Shown piece by piece: positions 18,259 to 26,875 of a stretch of 64,000 nucleotides of DNA. Under the pieces are notes generated by a model. It worked only from the letters and a program-made list of their open reading frames with translations, made no database searches and was not told the origin of the DNA. A program made the translations under genes and the position numbers. Numbering within the stretch: position 1 is the first letter of the stretch; every line of letters starts with the position of its first letter. This DNA comes from Mucilaginibacter celer (GTDB lineage: Bacteria > Bacteroidota > Bacteroidia > Sphingobacteriales > Sphingobacteriaceae): the NCBI RefSeq assembly GCF_003576455.2, contig NZ_CP032869.1, positions 6,200,001-6,264,000 on the forward strand, written 5' to 3'.

Positions 18259-18363
18259 GTGGAAGTCGCGAGTCTTAAGTTAGAAGTCAAAAGCCGTTTT
18301 TTGTTTTCGACTTCATACTGAGGGCTTCGGGCTTAAGACTTAACTTCCGATTTAAGACTAAAA
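18257..18363. repeat. Degenerate AAGTCTTAAGT-type intergenic repeat
   Basis: Repeated motifs such as AAGTCGCGAGTCTTAAGT, CGACTTCATACT and AAGACTTAACTTCC form imperfect inverted repeats right after the pepT stop codon. Similar degenerate stretches follow the pdhA stop (56815) and the E2 stop (58603). Confidence 0.6.
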
Positions 18364-18371
18364 TAAAGAAA

Positions 18372-18866
18372 ATGTACACTATACGCACAGCCACAGTAAA
18401 CGATGTGGAAACCATCCGTGAAATAGCCGATAAAACCTGGTGGGTAACCTACGGCCCGATCTTAGAAAAAGAGCAGATAGAATTTATGCTGGCTGAGATC
18501 TACTCGGCAGAAAAGATCACCAAACAAATTGCCGAAAACCTACAAACTTTTTTATTGCTGGAAGAAGAAAGCCGCCCGGTAGCTTTTGCAGCTTATTCAC
18601 CCCGTGAGGAAGATGCCGAAATATACAAACTACACAAGCTCTACTGCCTGCCCGAAACACAAGGCAAGGGTTATGGCAAAATACTTATCAATGCCGTTGC
18701 TGATAAAACCGTTGAAGCTGGAAAAACAGTGTTGGAACTTAATGTGAACAAGTACAACAACGCCAAATCATTTTATGAAAAAATGGGCTTTGTTGTGGCT
18801 TATGAAGAGGATATCCCGATAGGGGAATATTGGATGAATGATTTTGTGATGCGGAAGGAGCTTTAA
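18372..18866 (+). CDS. GNAT-family N-acetyltransferase
   Basis: 164 residues. The acetyl-CoA binding loop is PETQGKGYGKILI (Q/RxxGxG). YTIRTATVNDVETIREIADK is the usual N-terminal beta-alpha unit and FYEKMGF the C-terminal signature. Substrate unknown. The 3' end lies 29 bp before the left end of the IS256 element. Confidence 0.88.
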   Translation: MYTIRTATVNDVETIREIADKTWWVTYGPILEKEQIEFMLAEIYSAEKITKQIAENLQTFLLLEEESRPVAFAAYSPREEDAEIYKLHKLYCLPETQGKGYGKILINAVADKTVEAGKTVLELNVNKYNNAKSFYEKMGFVVAYEEDIPIGEYWMNDFVMRKEL

Positions 18867-18946
18867 TTAAGCTTCTTTAGGTGGCAGGGGAGAGTGTAAA
18901 ATAAACTGTGTCAAGCGTTAAATGTTAACTTAAAACACAGTTTAAG

Positions 18947-20173
18947 ATGAAGAGAGAAGAAGAATCGCTCGAATACGAGCAAATGAAAAAGAAAGCCCTT
19001 GAGCAACTCCGCTCGGGCAAATCGCTTTATGGCAAGGATGGAGCCTTTGCACCGTTGCTAAAAAGTTTCCTTGATGCCGCCCTTGAGGCGGAATTGGAAA
19101 GCCATTTAGATGAAGCAGAACGCAGTTCAGGCAATCGCAGGAACGGTAAGACCAGTAAGAATATCCGAACCTCTGATGGCACCATATCTATTAGTACCCC
19201 TCGTGATCGCAATTCCAGTTTTGAACCCGAACTGATCCGCAAACGGGAAACGATATTAGCAGAAAGTCTTGAATCCAAGATCATCGGCATGTATGGACTG
19301 GGCATGAGTTTCCGCGATATATCAAAGCATATCAAAGACATGTATGATACAGATATCAGTCACAGTACCTTATCTGCTATAACAGATAAGATCATTCCTG
19401 AAGTAAAAGAATGGCAATCAAGGCCGCTGGATGAACTTTACACCATTGTTTGGCTGGATGCGATGCATTACAAGGTTAAAGAGGAACACCGCATGGTAGC
19501 GCATGCTGTTTATAACATTCTTGGTATTGACCGTCACGGTCACAAGGAGTTGTTAGGAATGTATGTATCTCAAAGCGAAGGCGCTAATTTTTGGTTAAGT
19601 GTATTGACCGACCTTCAAAACAGAGGTGTAAAAGACATCCTGATTGCTTGCATTGATAACCTCAATGGATTCCCACAGGCCATAAATACAGTATTCCCTC
19701 AAACAGAAATCCAGACCTGTATCGTCCACCAGATACGCAACAGCCTGAAGTACGTGGCTTCTAAAGATCAAAAAGTATTTATGAAAGATCTTAAGCCGGT
19801 GTACCAGGCAGAAACCCTCGAACTGGCAGAACTTCGTTTAGAGCAATTAGAAGAAAAGTGGGGTAAGAAATATGAAAAGGTATTGGAATCATGGCGTAAT
19901 AACTGGTCGAAGCTGACCACGTATTTTCAGTATGATACCACTATTCGTAAACTGATCTATACCACCAATACCATCGAAGGGTTTCACCGGCAAATCAGAA
20001 AAGTAACCAAAACCAAGGGTGGTTTCACATCCGATATGGCTCTGTTAAAACTGATCTATCTGGCTCATAACAACATTAAACAAAAATGGACGATGCCACT
20101 TTCTAATTGGGCGACAACGGCCCAGAAGCTGGCCATTTGGTTTCCTGGGAGAATGATATTAGATTTGATGTAG
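18947..20173 (+). CDS. IS256-family transposase (DDE, mutator type)
   Basis: 408 residues, normal family length. The catalytic residues are in TIVWLDAMHYKV (Asp), LIACIDNLNGF (Asp) and TTNTIEGFHRQIRK (Glu). The CIVHQIRNSLKYV segment is also typical. No frameshift is visible, so it is probably active. The start ATGAAGAGAGAAGA follows the left inverted repeat by 33 bases. Confidence 0.95.
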   Translation: MKREEESLEYEQMKKKALEQLRSGKSLYGKDGAFAPLLKSFLDAALEAELESHLDEAERSSGNRRNGKTSKNIRTSDGTISISTPRDRNSSFEPELIRKRETILAESLESKIIGMYGLGMSFRDISKHIKDMYDTDISHSTLSAITDKIIPEVKEWQSRPLDELYTIVWLDAMHYKVKEEHRMVAHAVYNILGIDRHGHKELLGMYVSQSEGANFWLSVLTDLQNRGVKDILIACIDNLNGFPQAINTVFPQTEIQTCIVHQIRNSLKYVASKDQKVFMKDLKPVYQAETLELAELRLEQLEEKWGKKYEKVLESWRNNWSKLTTYFQYDTTIRKLIYTTNTIEGFHRQIRKVTKTKGGFTSDMALLKLIYLAHNNIKQKWTMPLSNWATTAQKLAIWFPGRMILDLM

Positions 20174-20176
20174 CAA

Positions 20177-20212
20177 TCAGCCCCTGCCGGCCCATGGGCC
20201 GGCAGGGGCTGA
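20177..20212. terminator. Perfect 36-bp palindrome at the IS256 3' end
   Basis: A perfect palindrome centred on CCCATGGG, with 18-bp GC-rich arms (TCAGCCCCTGCCGGCCCA). It lies four bases after the transposase stop and touches the right terminal repeat. No T run follows at once, but such strong structure can block readthrough in both directions. Confidence 0.7.
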
Positions 20213-20218
20213 CACAGT

Positions 20219-20770
20219 TTATTTTACAGACCCTGGCAGGGTTTTTAAAAGCTCTTTGGCGGGAACGGCTTTGAAGCCGCCTTTTTTATCGCCTATGATA
20301 AGGCTTTCGTTATTTGCTGCTGCTGATTCAACCAATTTGAGGTTAGCACGTCTCATCCCTTCCAATACTTTTGCTTCTAATTCGTCGATACTCATTTTGT
20401 GCGCATCAGTATTGGTTATTTCTGGATATGTAAGATTTTCTGTCTTTTGATAAGAGGCTAATCTCCCAAATAACCATTTTACTTTATAGCCTTTTTGTTC
20501 GGCCTTTTTTATCAGCAAGGCATACTCTTGAACTCCAAGCGTTGTTGTGAGTGCAAAATCAACCCCTCGATTTGATAATTCGTCAACACGCTGTAACATA
20601 ATGCGCCCAGCCTCAAGTGCTACGCTTTCGGGATCAAATGGCGAAAGCCCAGCTGCTATATTATCTGCATTCACAAACTCCCGGCAATTAAGCAACTCAG
20701 GCAAAACGGTATAACTCGCCGTTGTTTTACCCGCGCCATTGCAACCTGCTATGATATATAAATTCGGCAT
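20219..20770 (-). CDS. Zeta-toxin-like P-loop protein, atypical C-terminus
   Basis: 183 residues. The N-terminal half is zeta-toxin-like: LYIIAGCNGAGKTTAS (Walker A), FVNADNIAAGLSPFDPE and DFALTTTLGVQEYA. From about residue 100 the usual toxin sequence stops. The last 60 residues (from MSIDELEAKVLEGM to KAVPAKELLKTL) instead resemble the small partner proteins found next to such toxins, with NNESLIIGDKKGG. The stop codon and the last two codons come from the IS256 right end. It may be a deletion product, and the native 3' end may be lost. It lies 5 bp downstream of a GNAT gene. Confidence 0.7.
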   Translation of the reverse strand: MPNLYIIAGCNGAGKTTASYTVLPELLNCREFVNADNIAAGLSPFDPESVALEAGRIMLQRVDELSNRGVDFALTTTLGVQEYALLIKKAEQKGYKVKWLFGRLASYQKTENLTYPEITNTDAHKMSIDELEAKVLEGMRRANLKLVESAAANNESLIIGDKKGGFKAVPAKELLKTLPGSVK

Positions 20771-20775
20771 CTGTT

Positions 20776-21303
20776 TTATTTAATATAACTTTCCCTAAAA
20801 ATAGCATATAAATGCTTATCCATCACCTCATCATTTTTAATTACCGAACGGCGTAGTATGGCCTCTTTTATATACCCTGCCTTTTCAAGCACCCGCATGG
20901 AGGCTGTGTTTTTATCGTACACACCTGCTTCTAAACGTTCCAACGGGAAATGTTCAAAGGCGTAAGCGGTTATAAGTTTAACTGCTTCCGTCATTAAACC
21001 GCGGCCCCAGTGTTCTTCGCCAAGCCAGTAGCCAATTTCGGCAGTTATGCGGCTTTCGCCTGTCATAGGTTCAATACCTATGCCGCCGCAGGCTTCATTA
21101 TTAATCACGATAGCAAAGCTGGTAAGCTGTGGTTGGTTTTGGGCAAGGTTGATCCAGAATTTGGCATCATCCATGGTATAAGGATACGGAAACCTGTCGC
21201 GCAAAAACAGGGGCACTTTTGGGTTATTGGCATGTTTTTGTAATGATGCCTCATCGCCTGCTTGCCATCCTCTCAATAAAAAACCTTCGCCCTGTAGTTC
21301 CAT
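20776..21303 (-). CDS. GNAT acetyltransferase, RimJ/RimL-like
   Basis: 175 residues. EEHWGRGLMTEAVKL is the acetyl-CoA loop and MRVLEKAGYIKEAILRRSVI the C-terminal signature, both typical of RimJ/RimL-type enzymes. These acetylate protein N-termini or small molecules; substrate unknown here. The zeta-toxin-like gene starts 5 bp after it, so the two probably share a transcript. Confidence 0.9.
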   Translation of the reverse strand: MELQGEGFLLRGWQAGDEASLQKHANNPKVPLFLRDRFPYPYTMDDAKFWINLAQNQPQLTSFAIVINNEACGGIGIEPMTGESRITAEIGYWLGEEHWGRGLMTEAVKLITAYAFEHFPLERLEAGVYDKNTASMRVLEKAGYIKEAILRRSVIKNDEVMDKHLYAIFRESYIK

Positions 21304-21373
21304 TTTGTAACAATAAAATGTTTAAAAATAGCAATGATTATCCAAACTGTTAAATTGCACGTTTTAAGTTGAT

Positions 21374-23734
21374 ATGAAAAAACTGTTAGGCCTTATGCTG
21401 CTTTTGCCGGCTACTACTTCCTTTGCCCAAAAACCGGATACATTAACCATCGAAAAAATAATGCGCGATCCGAAATGGATAGGCGTTTCTCCCTCCGGAA
21501 TTAACTGGGCCGACGACAGCAAAAAAATATACTTTAAATGGGACGACGATGCATCGGGTAATACGGTACTATATTCGGTTAACCCCGGCGATAATCGCGC
21601 ACAAAAAGTAAGCATTGCTGATCAGCGCAGCCTGAGCACCGATAACGGCGACTGGAACAAAAAGCACTCGCAAAAAATATTCAGCAAAAACGGCGACCTG
21701 TTTTTGTTCGATTTAAAAACCAACAAAACCACCCGCCTTACCAATACCATAGCCCAGGAAACCGCCCCGGCGTTTAGCGGCGATGAAACCAAAATCATTT
21801 ACCGGGAAGATAATAACCTGTTTGCCATCAGCCTGAAAAATGGTGAACTGGTGCAGCTTACCAACTTTGTACGCTCGGCAACAGATAAAAAAGGTAAGGA
21901 GAAACCTAACGAGCAGGAGCAATGGCTTAAAAAGCAGCAATTGGAGTTGTTTGATATTATTAAAGAACAAGCTAAAGAAGAAAAGAAAGATTCGATCCAA
22001 ACAGAATTGCTGAAGCCCGAAAAGCTAAAGGAAATTGTGATTGGCGATAAGCGGATAAGTGGGGTAAAGCTAAGCCCCGATGGCAGGTTTATAACCTACA
22101 GGCTTACCAAACGTGCGGATGGTGTGCAGAATGCTATTGTGCCTAATTATGTAACCGCTTCGGGTTTTACGGAGGATATCCCTAATCGATCAAAAGTAGG
22201 CCGTGCCTCTTCAACATCCGAAACTTTTGTTTACGATAAACGGCGCGAAGCTTACTATCCCATCATCACTTCAGATATTCCCGGTATAAAAGACCTGCCC
22301 GATTATCTGAAAGATTATCCTGATGAACTGAAAGAACGCCAAAAGCAAAATGCTGATAGGCCCGTAACCGTTGATGGCGTTTTATGGAACGAAAGCGGCA
22401 GTAATGCTGTAGTAATCATTTCATCGCAGGATAATAAAGATTGCTGGATCATGCGCCTTGATCCGGTAACCGGTAAACTTACGCTACTTGACCGTCAGCG
22501 TGACGAAGCCTGGATTGGCGGGCCGGGTATTGATAATCCGGGCAATGCAGGTTTTATTGATGCCACTCATTTTTACTACCAGAGCGAGGCCAGCGGCTAT
22601 TCGCATATTTATGTAGTTGATGTAGAAAATGGCACCAAAAAACAACTTACCAGCGGTAAGTGGGAAGTGCAAACCCTGCAATTGAGCAACGATAAAAAGA
22701 CTTTTTACTTTACCGCCAATATCGATCATCCTGGTATTACACATTTCTATAGCATGCCGGTTGCCGGCGGTTCCCCGGTTAAAATTACCGGTATGAAAGG
22801 TGGTAATGAGGTAACGCTTTCTCCTGATGAAAAGTGGCTGGCTATCCGCTACTCCTACTCCAACCGTCCGTGGGAGTTGTATATCCAGGCCAACAAACCG
22901 GGTACAAAAGCGGTGAAAATAACTAATTCAGTGTCGGCCGAATACCTGTCATATCCATGGCGCGATCCGGAGATCATCAGCTTTAAAAATCGTTATGGCG
23001 CCGATGTTTATGCGCGTTTGTATCAGCCTAAAAAAGCAGATCCGGCTAAGCCCGCCGTGGTATTTGTACATGGTGCGGGTTACCTGCAAAACGTAACTTA
23101 CTCCTGGAGCTATTATTTCCGCGAGTATATGTTTAACAATATGCTGGCCGATAATGGTTATACCGTTTTAGATATTGACTACACCGCCAGCGCGGGCTAT
23201 GGACGCGATTTCCGCACAGGTATTTACCGCCACATGGGCGGCCGCGACCTTACCGACCAGGTAGACGGAGTGAAACTGTTAGTCAATAAATACGGCGTTA
23301 ACCCAAAACATGTAGGACTATACGGCGGATCGTACGGTGGTTTTATTACGCTGATGGGCATGTTTACCGAGCCCGATGTTTTCGCGGCTGGTGGTGCTAT
23401 CCGCTCAGTTACAGATTGGGCGCACTATAACCACGAATACACTTCCAATATCCTGAACGAACCTTTTACCGATGAGCAGGCTTATCGCAAAAGCTCGCCT
23501 ATTTATTTTGCCAATGGTTTAAAAGGCAACCTGCTGATGCTGCATGGAATGATAGATCAGAATGTGAATTACCAGGATATTATCCGCCTGACTCAAAAAC
23601 TTATCGAATTGCATAAAGAGAATTGGGAACTGGCTTCGTACCCGGTAGAGGACCACGGTTTTGAACAGCCGAGTAGTTGGGCTGATGAGTATAAGCGAAT
23701 CTATAAGTTGTTTGAGGGGACGTTGAAGAAGTAG
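21374..23734 (+). CDS. S9-family peptidase (DPP IV / acylaminoacyl peptidase type)
   Basis: 786 residues with signal peptide (MKKLLGLMLLLPATTSFAQ). The N-terminal part, about 25-550, is a beta-propeller with WD40-like units (RLTNTIAQETAPAFSGDETKI, LSPDGRFITYRL). The C-terminal alpha/beta hydrolase has Ser in YGGSYGGF, Asp in LHGMIDQNVNY and His in VEDHGFEQP. It is a secreted, probably periplasmic, serine peptidase that releases dipeptides or acylated residues. It is single, with a strong terminator right behind it. Confidence 0.93.
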   Translation: MKKLLGLMLLLPATTSFAQKPDTLTIEKIMRDPKWIGVSPSGINWADDSKKIYFKWDDDASGNTVLYSVNPGDNRAQKVSIADQRSLSTDNGDWNKKHSQKIFSKNGDLFLFDLKTNKTTRLTNTIAQETAPAFSGDETKIIYREDNNLFAISLKNGELVQLTNFVRSATDKKGKEKPNEQEQWLKKQQLELFDIIKEQAKEEKKDSIQTELLKPEKLKEIVIGDKRISGVKLSPDGRFITYRLTKRADGVQNAIVPNYVTASGFTEDIPNRSKVGRASSTSETFVYDKRREAYYPIITSDIPGIKDLPDYLKDYPDELKERQKQNADRPVTVDGVLWNESGSNAVVIISSQDNKDCWIMRLDPVTGKLTLLDRQRDEAWIGGPGIDNPGNAGFIDATHFYYQSEASGYSHIYVVDVENGTKKQLTSGKWEVQTLQLSNDKKTFYFTANIDHPGITHFYSMPVAGGSPVKITGMKGGNEVTLSPDEKWLAIRYSYSNRPWELYIQANKPGTKAVKITNSVSAEYLSYPWRDPEIISFKNRYGADVYARLYQPKKADPAKPAVVFVHGAGYLQNVTYSWSYYFREYMFNNMLADNGYTVLDIDYTASAGYGRDFRTGIYRHMGGRDLTDQVDGVKLLVNKYGVNPKHVGLYGGSYGGFITLMGMFTEPDVFAAGGAIRSVTDWAHYNHEYTSNILNEPFTDEQAYRKSSPIYFANGLKGNLLMLHGMIDQNVNYQDIIRLTQKLIELHKENWELASYPVEDHGFEQPSSWADEYKRIYKLFEGTLKK

Positions 23735-23735
23735 G

Positions 23736-23779
23736 AAAATAAACCCGCGCCTGTTGCAAACGAGCGCGGGTTTATTTTT
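23736..23779 (+). terminator. Intrinsic terminator of the S9 peptidase gene
   Basis: Arms AAAATAAACCCGCGC and GCGCGGGTTTATTTTT are perfect complements around a 13-nt loop and end in a T run. It is symmetric and can work in both directions. Confidence 0.9.
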
Positions 23780-23787
23780 ACCTCATC

Positions 23788-23885
23788 GTCATGCCGAACT
23801 TGTTTCGGCATCCCACAGGACAGGTAGTCGATTTTCTTAGCACGATTGCTTAGCGAGTGGGGTGCTGAAACAAGTTCAGCATGAC
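23788..23885. repeat. GTCATGCCGAACTTGTTTCGG dispersed inverted repeat (copy 2)
   Basis: It starts GTCATGCCGAACTTGTTTC and ends GAAACAAGTTCAGCATGAC, the same arms as at 15730-15822 with a different 50-bp spacer. It fills the gap between the S9 gene and the SDR gene. Confidence 0.8.
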
Positions 23886-23913
23886 ATTGATTTTGTTTGC
23901 AGCAGATAAGTGA

Positions 23914-24810
23914 TTAATTGAAATATCCACCAACCTGCAAATCCTCCATCAATCCAATATGCTTAGGCTTCCAACCAGTAACCTCGCTGGTTTTAGCCGA
24001 TGAAGCCTCACAATTCATGCTTGCAAAATGGGTGAACCAGGTAAAGTGAGCAGCAACCTCATCACCGGTTTTACTTTCAACCGGCAGGTTTAGCCCTTCG
24101 CCAATGGCGGTTGCTATTTCTTTAAAAGGGATACCCTCTTCGGCAACGGCATGGTAGTTTCTTAGGGCCGGCTTTTGCTCAACAATCAATCTGTACAATA
24201 CGGCTGCATCCTGGCGGTGAACGGCGGGCCAAAGGTTAGCGCCCCCATTAATATAAGCCGAAACACCTTTTTCTTTAGCCATATTAATGATCATCGGTAC
24301 AAAGCCATGGTCGCCGGCATCATGGGTGGTTGGTGGCAGCCTTAACGTGTAAGCATTTACGCCTTTAGCCTGGGCTGCACGCACCGCTTCTTCAGATGCC
24401 ATTCGGGCTACTACATCTGAGCCAACCGATGGTTTTTCATCCTCGGTTACTTTGTGGCTCACTTCGCTAAACAGGCCAATGCCCGAGGTAACCACCAGCG
24501 GGCGGTCGCTGCCTTCCAGTACCGAGGCCATGGCTTCTACAACCAGCCTGTCGGTTTCGCAGTTATCCTTAAATTTCGAAAAATCGTGGTTGAAGGCGGT
24601 GTGGATCACAGCATCGCAAACAGCAACACCGCTTTTAATACTTTCCAGATCGTACAGATCGCCGCGGTGTACTTCGGCACCTAAGGCGGCTACTTTTTCG
24701 GCACCGGCATCCGAGCGAACCATGCCCAACACCTTGTGCCCGGCTGATAATAATTCTTTAACAATTGCAGAGCCTACGAATCCCGAAGCTCCTGTAACAA
24801 ATACACGCAT
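23914..24810 (-). CDS. NAD(P)-dependent epimerase/reductase (extended SDR)
   Basis: 298 residues. The Rossmann motif is TGASGFVGSAIVKEL; a second glycine-rich region AVIHTAFNHDF follows. The classical YxxxK is not obvious; the place of the Tyr is taken by SEVSHKVTEDE, so it may be an atypical SDR. Substrate unknown. It lies 79 bp downstream of a Crp/Fnr gene on the same strand, repeating the regulator/SDR pairing found at 44-45 kb. Confidence 0.85.
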   Translation of the reverse strand: MRVFVTGASGFVGSAIVKELLSAGHKVLGMVRSDAGAEKVAALGAEVHRGDLYDLESIKSGVAVCDAVIHTAFNHDFSKFKDNCETDRLVVEAMASVLEGSDRPLVVTSGIGLFSEVSHKVTEDEKPSVGSDVVARMASEEAVRAAQAKGVNAYTLRLPPTTHDAGDHGFVPMIINMAKEKGVSAYINGGANLWPAVHRQDAAVLYRLIVEQKPALRNYHAVAEEGIPFKEIATAIGEGLNLPVESKTGDEVAAHFTWFTHFASMNCEASSAKTSEVTGWKPKHIGLMEDLQVGGYFN

Positions 24811-24889
24811 AGGTCAATTAAATTTTGTGAGCTACAAAATTGGCCTGAAACGATGCGTAAAAACGAGGTCATCTGACCATGATTTAAAA

Positions 24890-25465
24890 TCATTGCAACT
24901 GATTGTGCCTGAGGCGGGTAAGGGTTTTGATGGATACGCCCAGGTATGCAGCTATCATTCGCAGGGGCAAACGGGACAGGAGGGTAGGATAAGTTTTTAC
25001 AAAATCCTCATATTTTTCTTCGGGAGAGCCGCTCAGTGCTGTTAAAATACGCTGGCGGCTGTTGTAAATATTGCGCGATATCAGCTGCTGCGAATGCTGT
25101 TTAAATTGAGGCAGCCCCGCAATAAGCCCGTCAAAATCAGCTTTGTTCCACAATAATACCTCGGTGGGCTCTATGGCTGCGATATTGTATTTGGCTGGTT
25201 GCTGGCTATCATAGCTTTCAACATCCAGTGTCCAGCTGCTTTCGGGTGAGAACTGGAGGATATGTTCGCTGCCGTCTTCTTTAACGGCGTAGTTTCTTAG
25301 CATCCCGCTTAGTACAAAAATTTTATGGCGGCAAATTTGCCCTGCGCTGAGCAGGGCCTCATTGCGTTTTAGTTTCCGTGTGGTGGCAAGATCAAGGATC
25401 TGCCTCATCTCTTCATCAGAGAGCTGGGTATATTGGTTGAGATAGTTTTCGAACGCTTCTTTCAT
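24890..25465 (-). CDS. Crp/Fnr-family transcriptional regulator
   Basis: 191 residues from the chosen ATG (MKEAFENYLNQYTQLSDEE). A cyclic-nucleotide-binding fold covers residues 15-115; the C-terminal part is a helix-turn-helix (LPLRMIAAYLGVSIKTLTRLR). No Cys cluster for Fe-S is seen, so it is not a Fnr-type oxygen sensor. It shares architecture with the 44975 regulator. The downstream SDR gene is a likely target. Confidence 0.88.
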   Translation of the reverse strand: MKEAFENYLNQYTQLSDEEMRQILDLATTRKLKRNEALLSAGQICRHKIFVLSGMLRNYAVKEDGSEHILQFSPESSWTLDVESYDSQQPAKYNIAAIEPTEVLLWNKADFDGLIAGLPQFKQHSQQLISRNIYNSRQRILTALSGSPEEKYEDFVKTYPTLLSRLPLRMIAAYLGVSIKTLTRLRHNQLQ

Positions 25466-25499
25466 CGGTAATATCAAAAATAAGGAAGATGGCTGCTAA

Positions 25500-25658
25500 G
25501 TGCAAGTATAATTCCCAGCGGGCGTGGAGACACGCCCGCCAGCTTGCTTGTTTGCAACCCCCATTGCGTTACAAACTTAAACCCGCGTTACGCACTCGTT
25601 TGCAAACGAGCGCGAGACTGCGGAGCCTTTTAAACTCCCCCTTCAGGGGGCCGGTGGG
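25500..25658. repeat. Intergenic repeat patchwork upstream of the Crp gene / downstream of the transpeptidase gene
   Basis: The palindrome GGGCGTGGAGACACGCCC and a second one around CGCACTCGTTTGCAAACGAGCGCG occupy most of this gap. GTTTGCAAACGAGCGCG resembles the loop of the terminator at 23750. No gene is supported. Confidence 0.6.
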
Positions 25659-26297
25659 CTAATACACCCACATCAAAACATGCTTCCGTTGCTTCCTTAA
25701 CAAAGCATCCACCACTTTCATCGTATTATTTGAAATAGCCGGACAACCCCATCCCTCGGGCGTACCATTTGGATAAACTTCGGCCTCGGCAACCTGATCC
25801 CACGAATGAAAAACAACCTGCCTGGCAAGTGCATTGCTATTGGTGCTTTCCAATCCTTTTAAATAATATTTTACATGAATGCCCCAGGCGCTGTAAGCCC
25901 TGCCATTTATCTCATATTTACCTAAAGCAGTACAATGGCTGCCATCAAGGTTGCTAAACTCCGGCTTATCTTTTGACCATACGCCGCTCCATGGGTTGCG
26001 GCCGCAGCCGTGGCTAACCAGTCCGGTTATCAGTGTATCGTTCTTCTTAAAATCCCAAACCGCAAAACGCTTAATGCCCGACGGCAGGCTCATGTCAATT
26101 AAAATGCAATAGCGGATATTATAACCGCGCTGCCTGCAAAAGATCAGGCTTTGCGTGGCTTTGGTTTTGAGCCGGGCCATGTCCAGATGAGGTGCGGCTG
26201 CGCGGGCGCAGAAGCAACCGGCAACCATAAAAACAAACAGGGATAAAAGCTTAAGTTTCAATTGTAACAGGTTTTGGATTGTAAACTTAAAAAGCAT
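25659..26297 (-). CDS. Murein L,D-transpeptidase catalytic-domain-like protein (YkuD_2 type)
   Basis: 212 residues with an N-terminal hydrophobic segment (KLLSLFVFMVAGCFCARAAA) that acts as signal or lipoprotein-like anchor. The C-terminal part holds the HxSW...GCP-type active site: VVFHSWDQVAEA and then GTPEGWGCPAISNNTM with the nucleophilic Cys. Such proteins cross-link or modify peptidoglycan peptides in the periplasm. Whether this one is active is not shown. It is divergent from the small lipoprotein gene at 26327. Confidence 0.8.
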   Translation of the reverse strand: MLFKFTIQNLLQLKLKLLSLFVFMVAGCFCARAAAPHLDMARLKTKATQSLIFCRQRGYNIRYCILIDMSLPSGIKRFAVWDFKKNDTLITGLVSHGCGRNPWSGVWSKDKPEFSNLDGSHCTALGKYEINGRAYSAWGIHVKYYLKGLESTNSNALARQVVFHSWDQVAEAEVYPNGTPEGWGCPAISNNTMKVVDALLRKQRKHVLMWVY

Positions 26298-26326
26298 CTT
26301 TTTATTACAAAAAGCTATCTTGCCTC

Positions 26327-26749
26327 ATGAAATATTTTTTTGCGTTTTTATTGATGGTGATGCTTGCCGGCTGCGCTTCAGATACCGCTGCTACCAAAGT
26401 GGATATCAGCCTCATCAATAATAAAAAGTCGTTACAGATAACAGGTTTTGATGCAGCCATCATTAACGATATCGACCGCGATTCATCGGCCCAGGCCTGG
26501 CAAACCCTGATGGCCGTTTATCGCATGCCTGCCGATACCGATTTAAAAAACCTGCAGCCGGTTCAACCCGGACATTATACCGTTAATAACAATGTAGTTG
26601 TTTTTACGCCCGATACCGCCTTCGCCACACAACAAACCTATTTTTTACGTTACTATAATTTTGAAGCAGGTACCACCCTTACCAATTTGATAAAAAGCCG
26701 CAGCAAACCAGGTGCACTGCACTATACAGATTTGATTTTTAAGCAATAA
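26327..26749 (+). CDS. Small lipoprotein, unknown function
   Basis: 140 residues. Lipoprotein signal MKYFFAFLLMVMLAGCASD with Cys16. The mature part is probably a small beta-sandwich (NNVVVFTPDTAF and QQTYFLRYYNFEAG). No family recognised. It lies before the rimP promoter and is not part of that operon. Confidence 0.75.
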   Translation: MKYFFAFLLMVMLAGCASDTAATKVDISLINNKKSLQITGFDAAIINDIDRDSSAQAWQTLMAVYRMPADTDLKNLQPVQPGHYTVNNNVVVFTPDTAFATQQTYFLRYYNFEAGTTLTNLIKSRSKPGALHYTDLIFKQ

Positions 26750-26761
26750 CCTACCTAAGTA

Positions 26762-26792
26762 CTTGAAAATTTAATAATTTTGATTATATTTG
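26762..26792 (+). promoter_or_regulatory. Promoter of rimP-nusA-infB (Bacteroidota type)
   Basis: The -7 element TATATTTG at 26785-26792 matches TAnnTTTG; CTTG at 26762-26765 is at the correct 19-bp spacing for -33. Transcription would start near 26798, directly before a strong hairpin. Confidence 0.75.
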
Positions 26793-26802
26793 CAACCATT
26801 AA

Positions 26803-26837
26803 TAAAAGAGGGGGCAATTAGTCCCCTCTTTTATTTT
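26803..26837 (+). terminator. Terminator-like hairpin in the rimP 5' leader (possible attenuator)
   Basis: A perfect 11-bp stem (TAAAAGAGGGG with CCCCTCTTTTA), loop of 9, then TTTT. It lies only some 5 bases after the predicted transcription start and 40 bases before rimP. It is either an attenuator of the operon or a 5' stabilising hairpin. Confidence 0.7.
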
Positions 26838-26875
26838 ATCAATCAAAATTATTCTGTCAAAAACACCGGTGGGTA

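Larger units (their letters stand above)
18895..20228 (+). mobile_element. IS256-family insertion sequence
   Basis: The terminal inverted repeats are perfect over 19 bp, at 18895-18913 (TGTAAAATAAACTGTGTCA) and 20210-20228. A subterminal copy of ACACAGTTT at 18935-18944 can fold with the left end. The element is about 1334 bp and carries one complete transposase gene. The flanking 8 bp on either side (GGGGAGAG and GACCCTGG) do not match, so no target duplication is visible. Its right end runs into the 3' end of the zeta-toxin-like gene. Confidence 0.9.
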
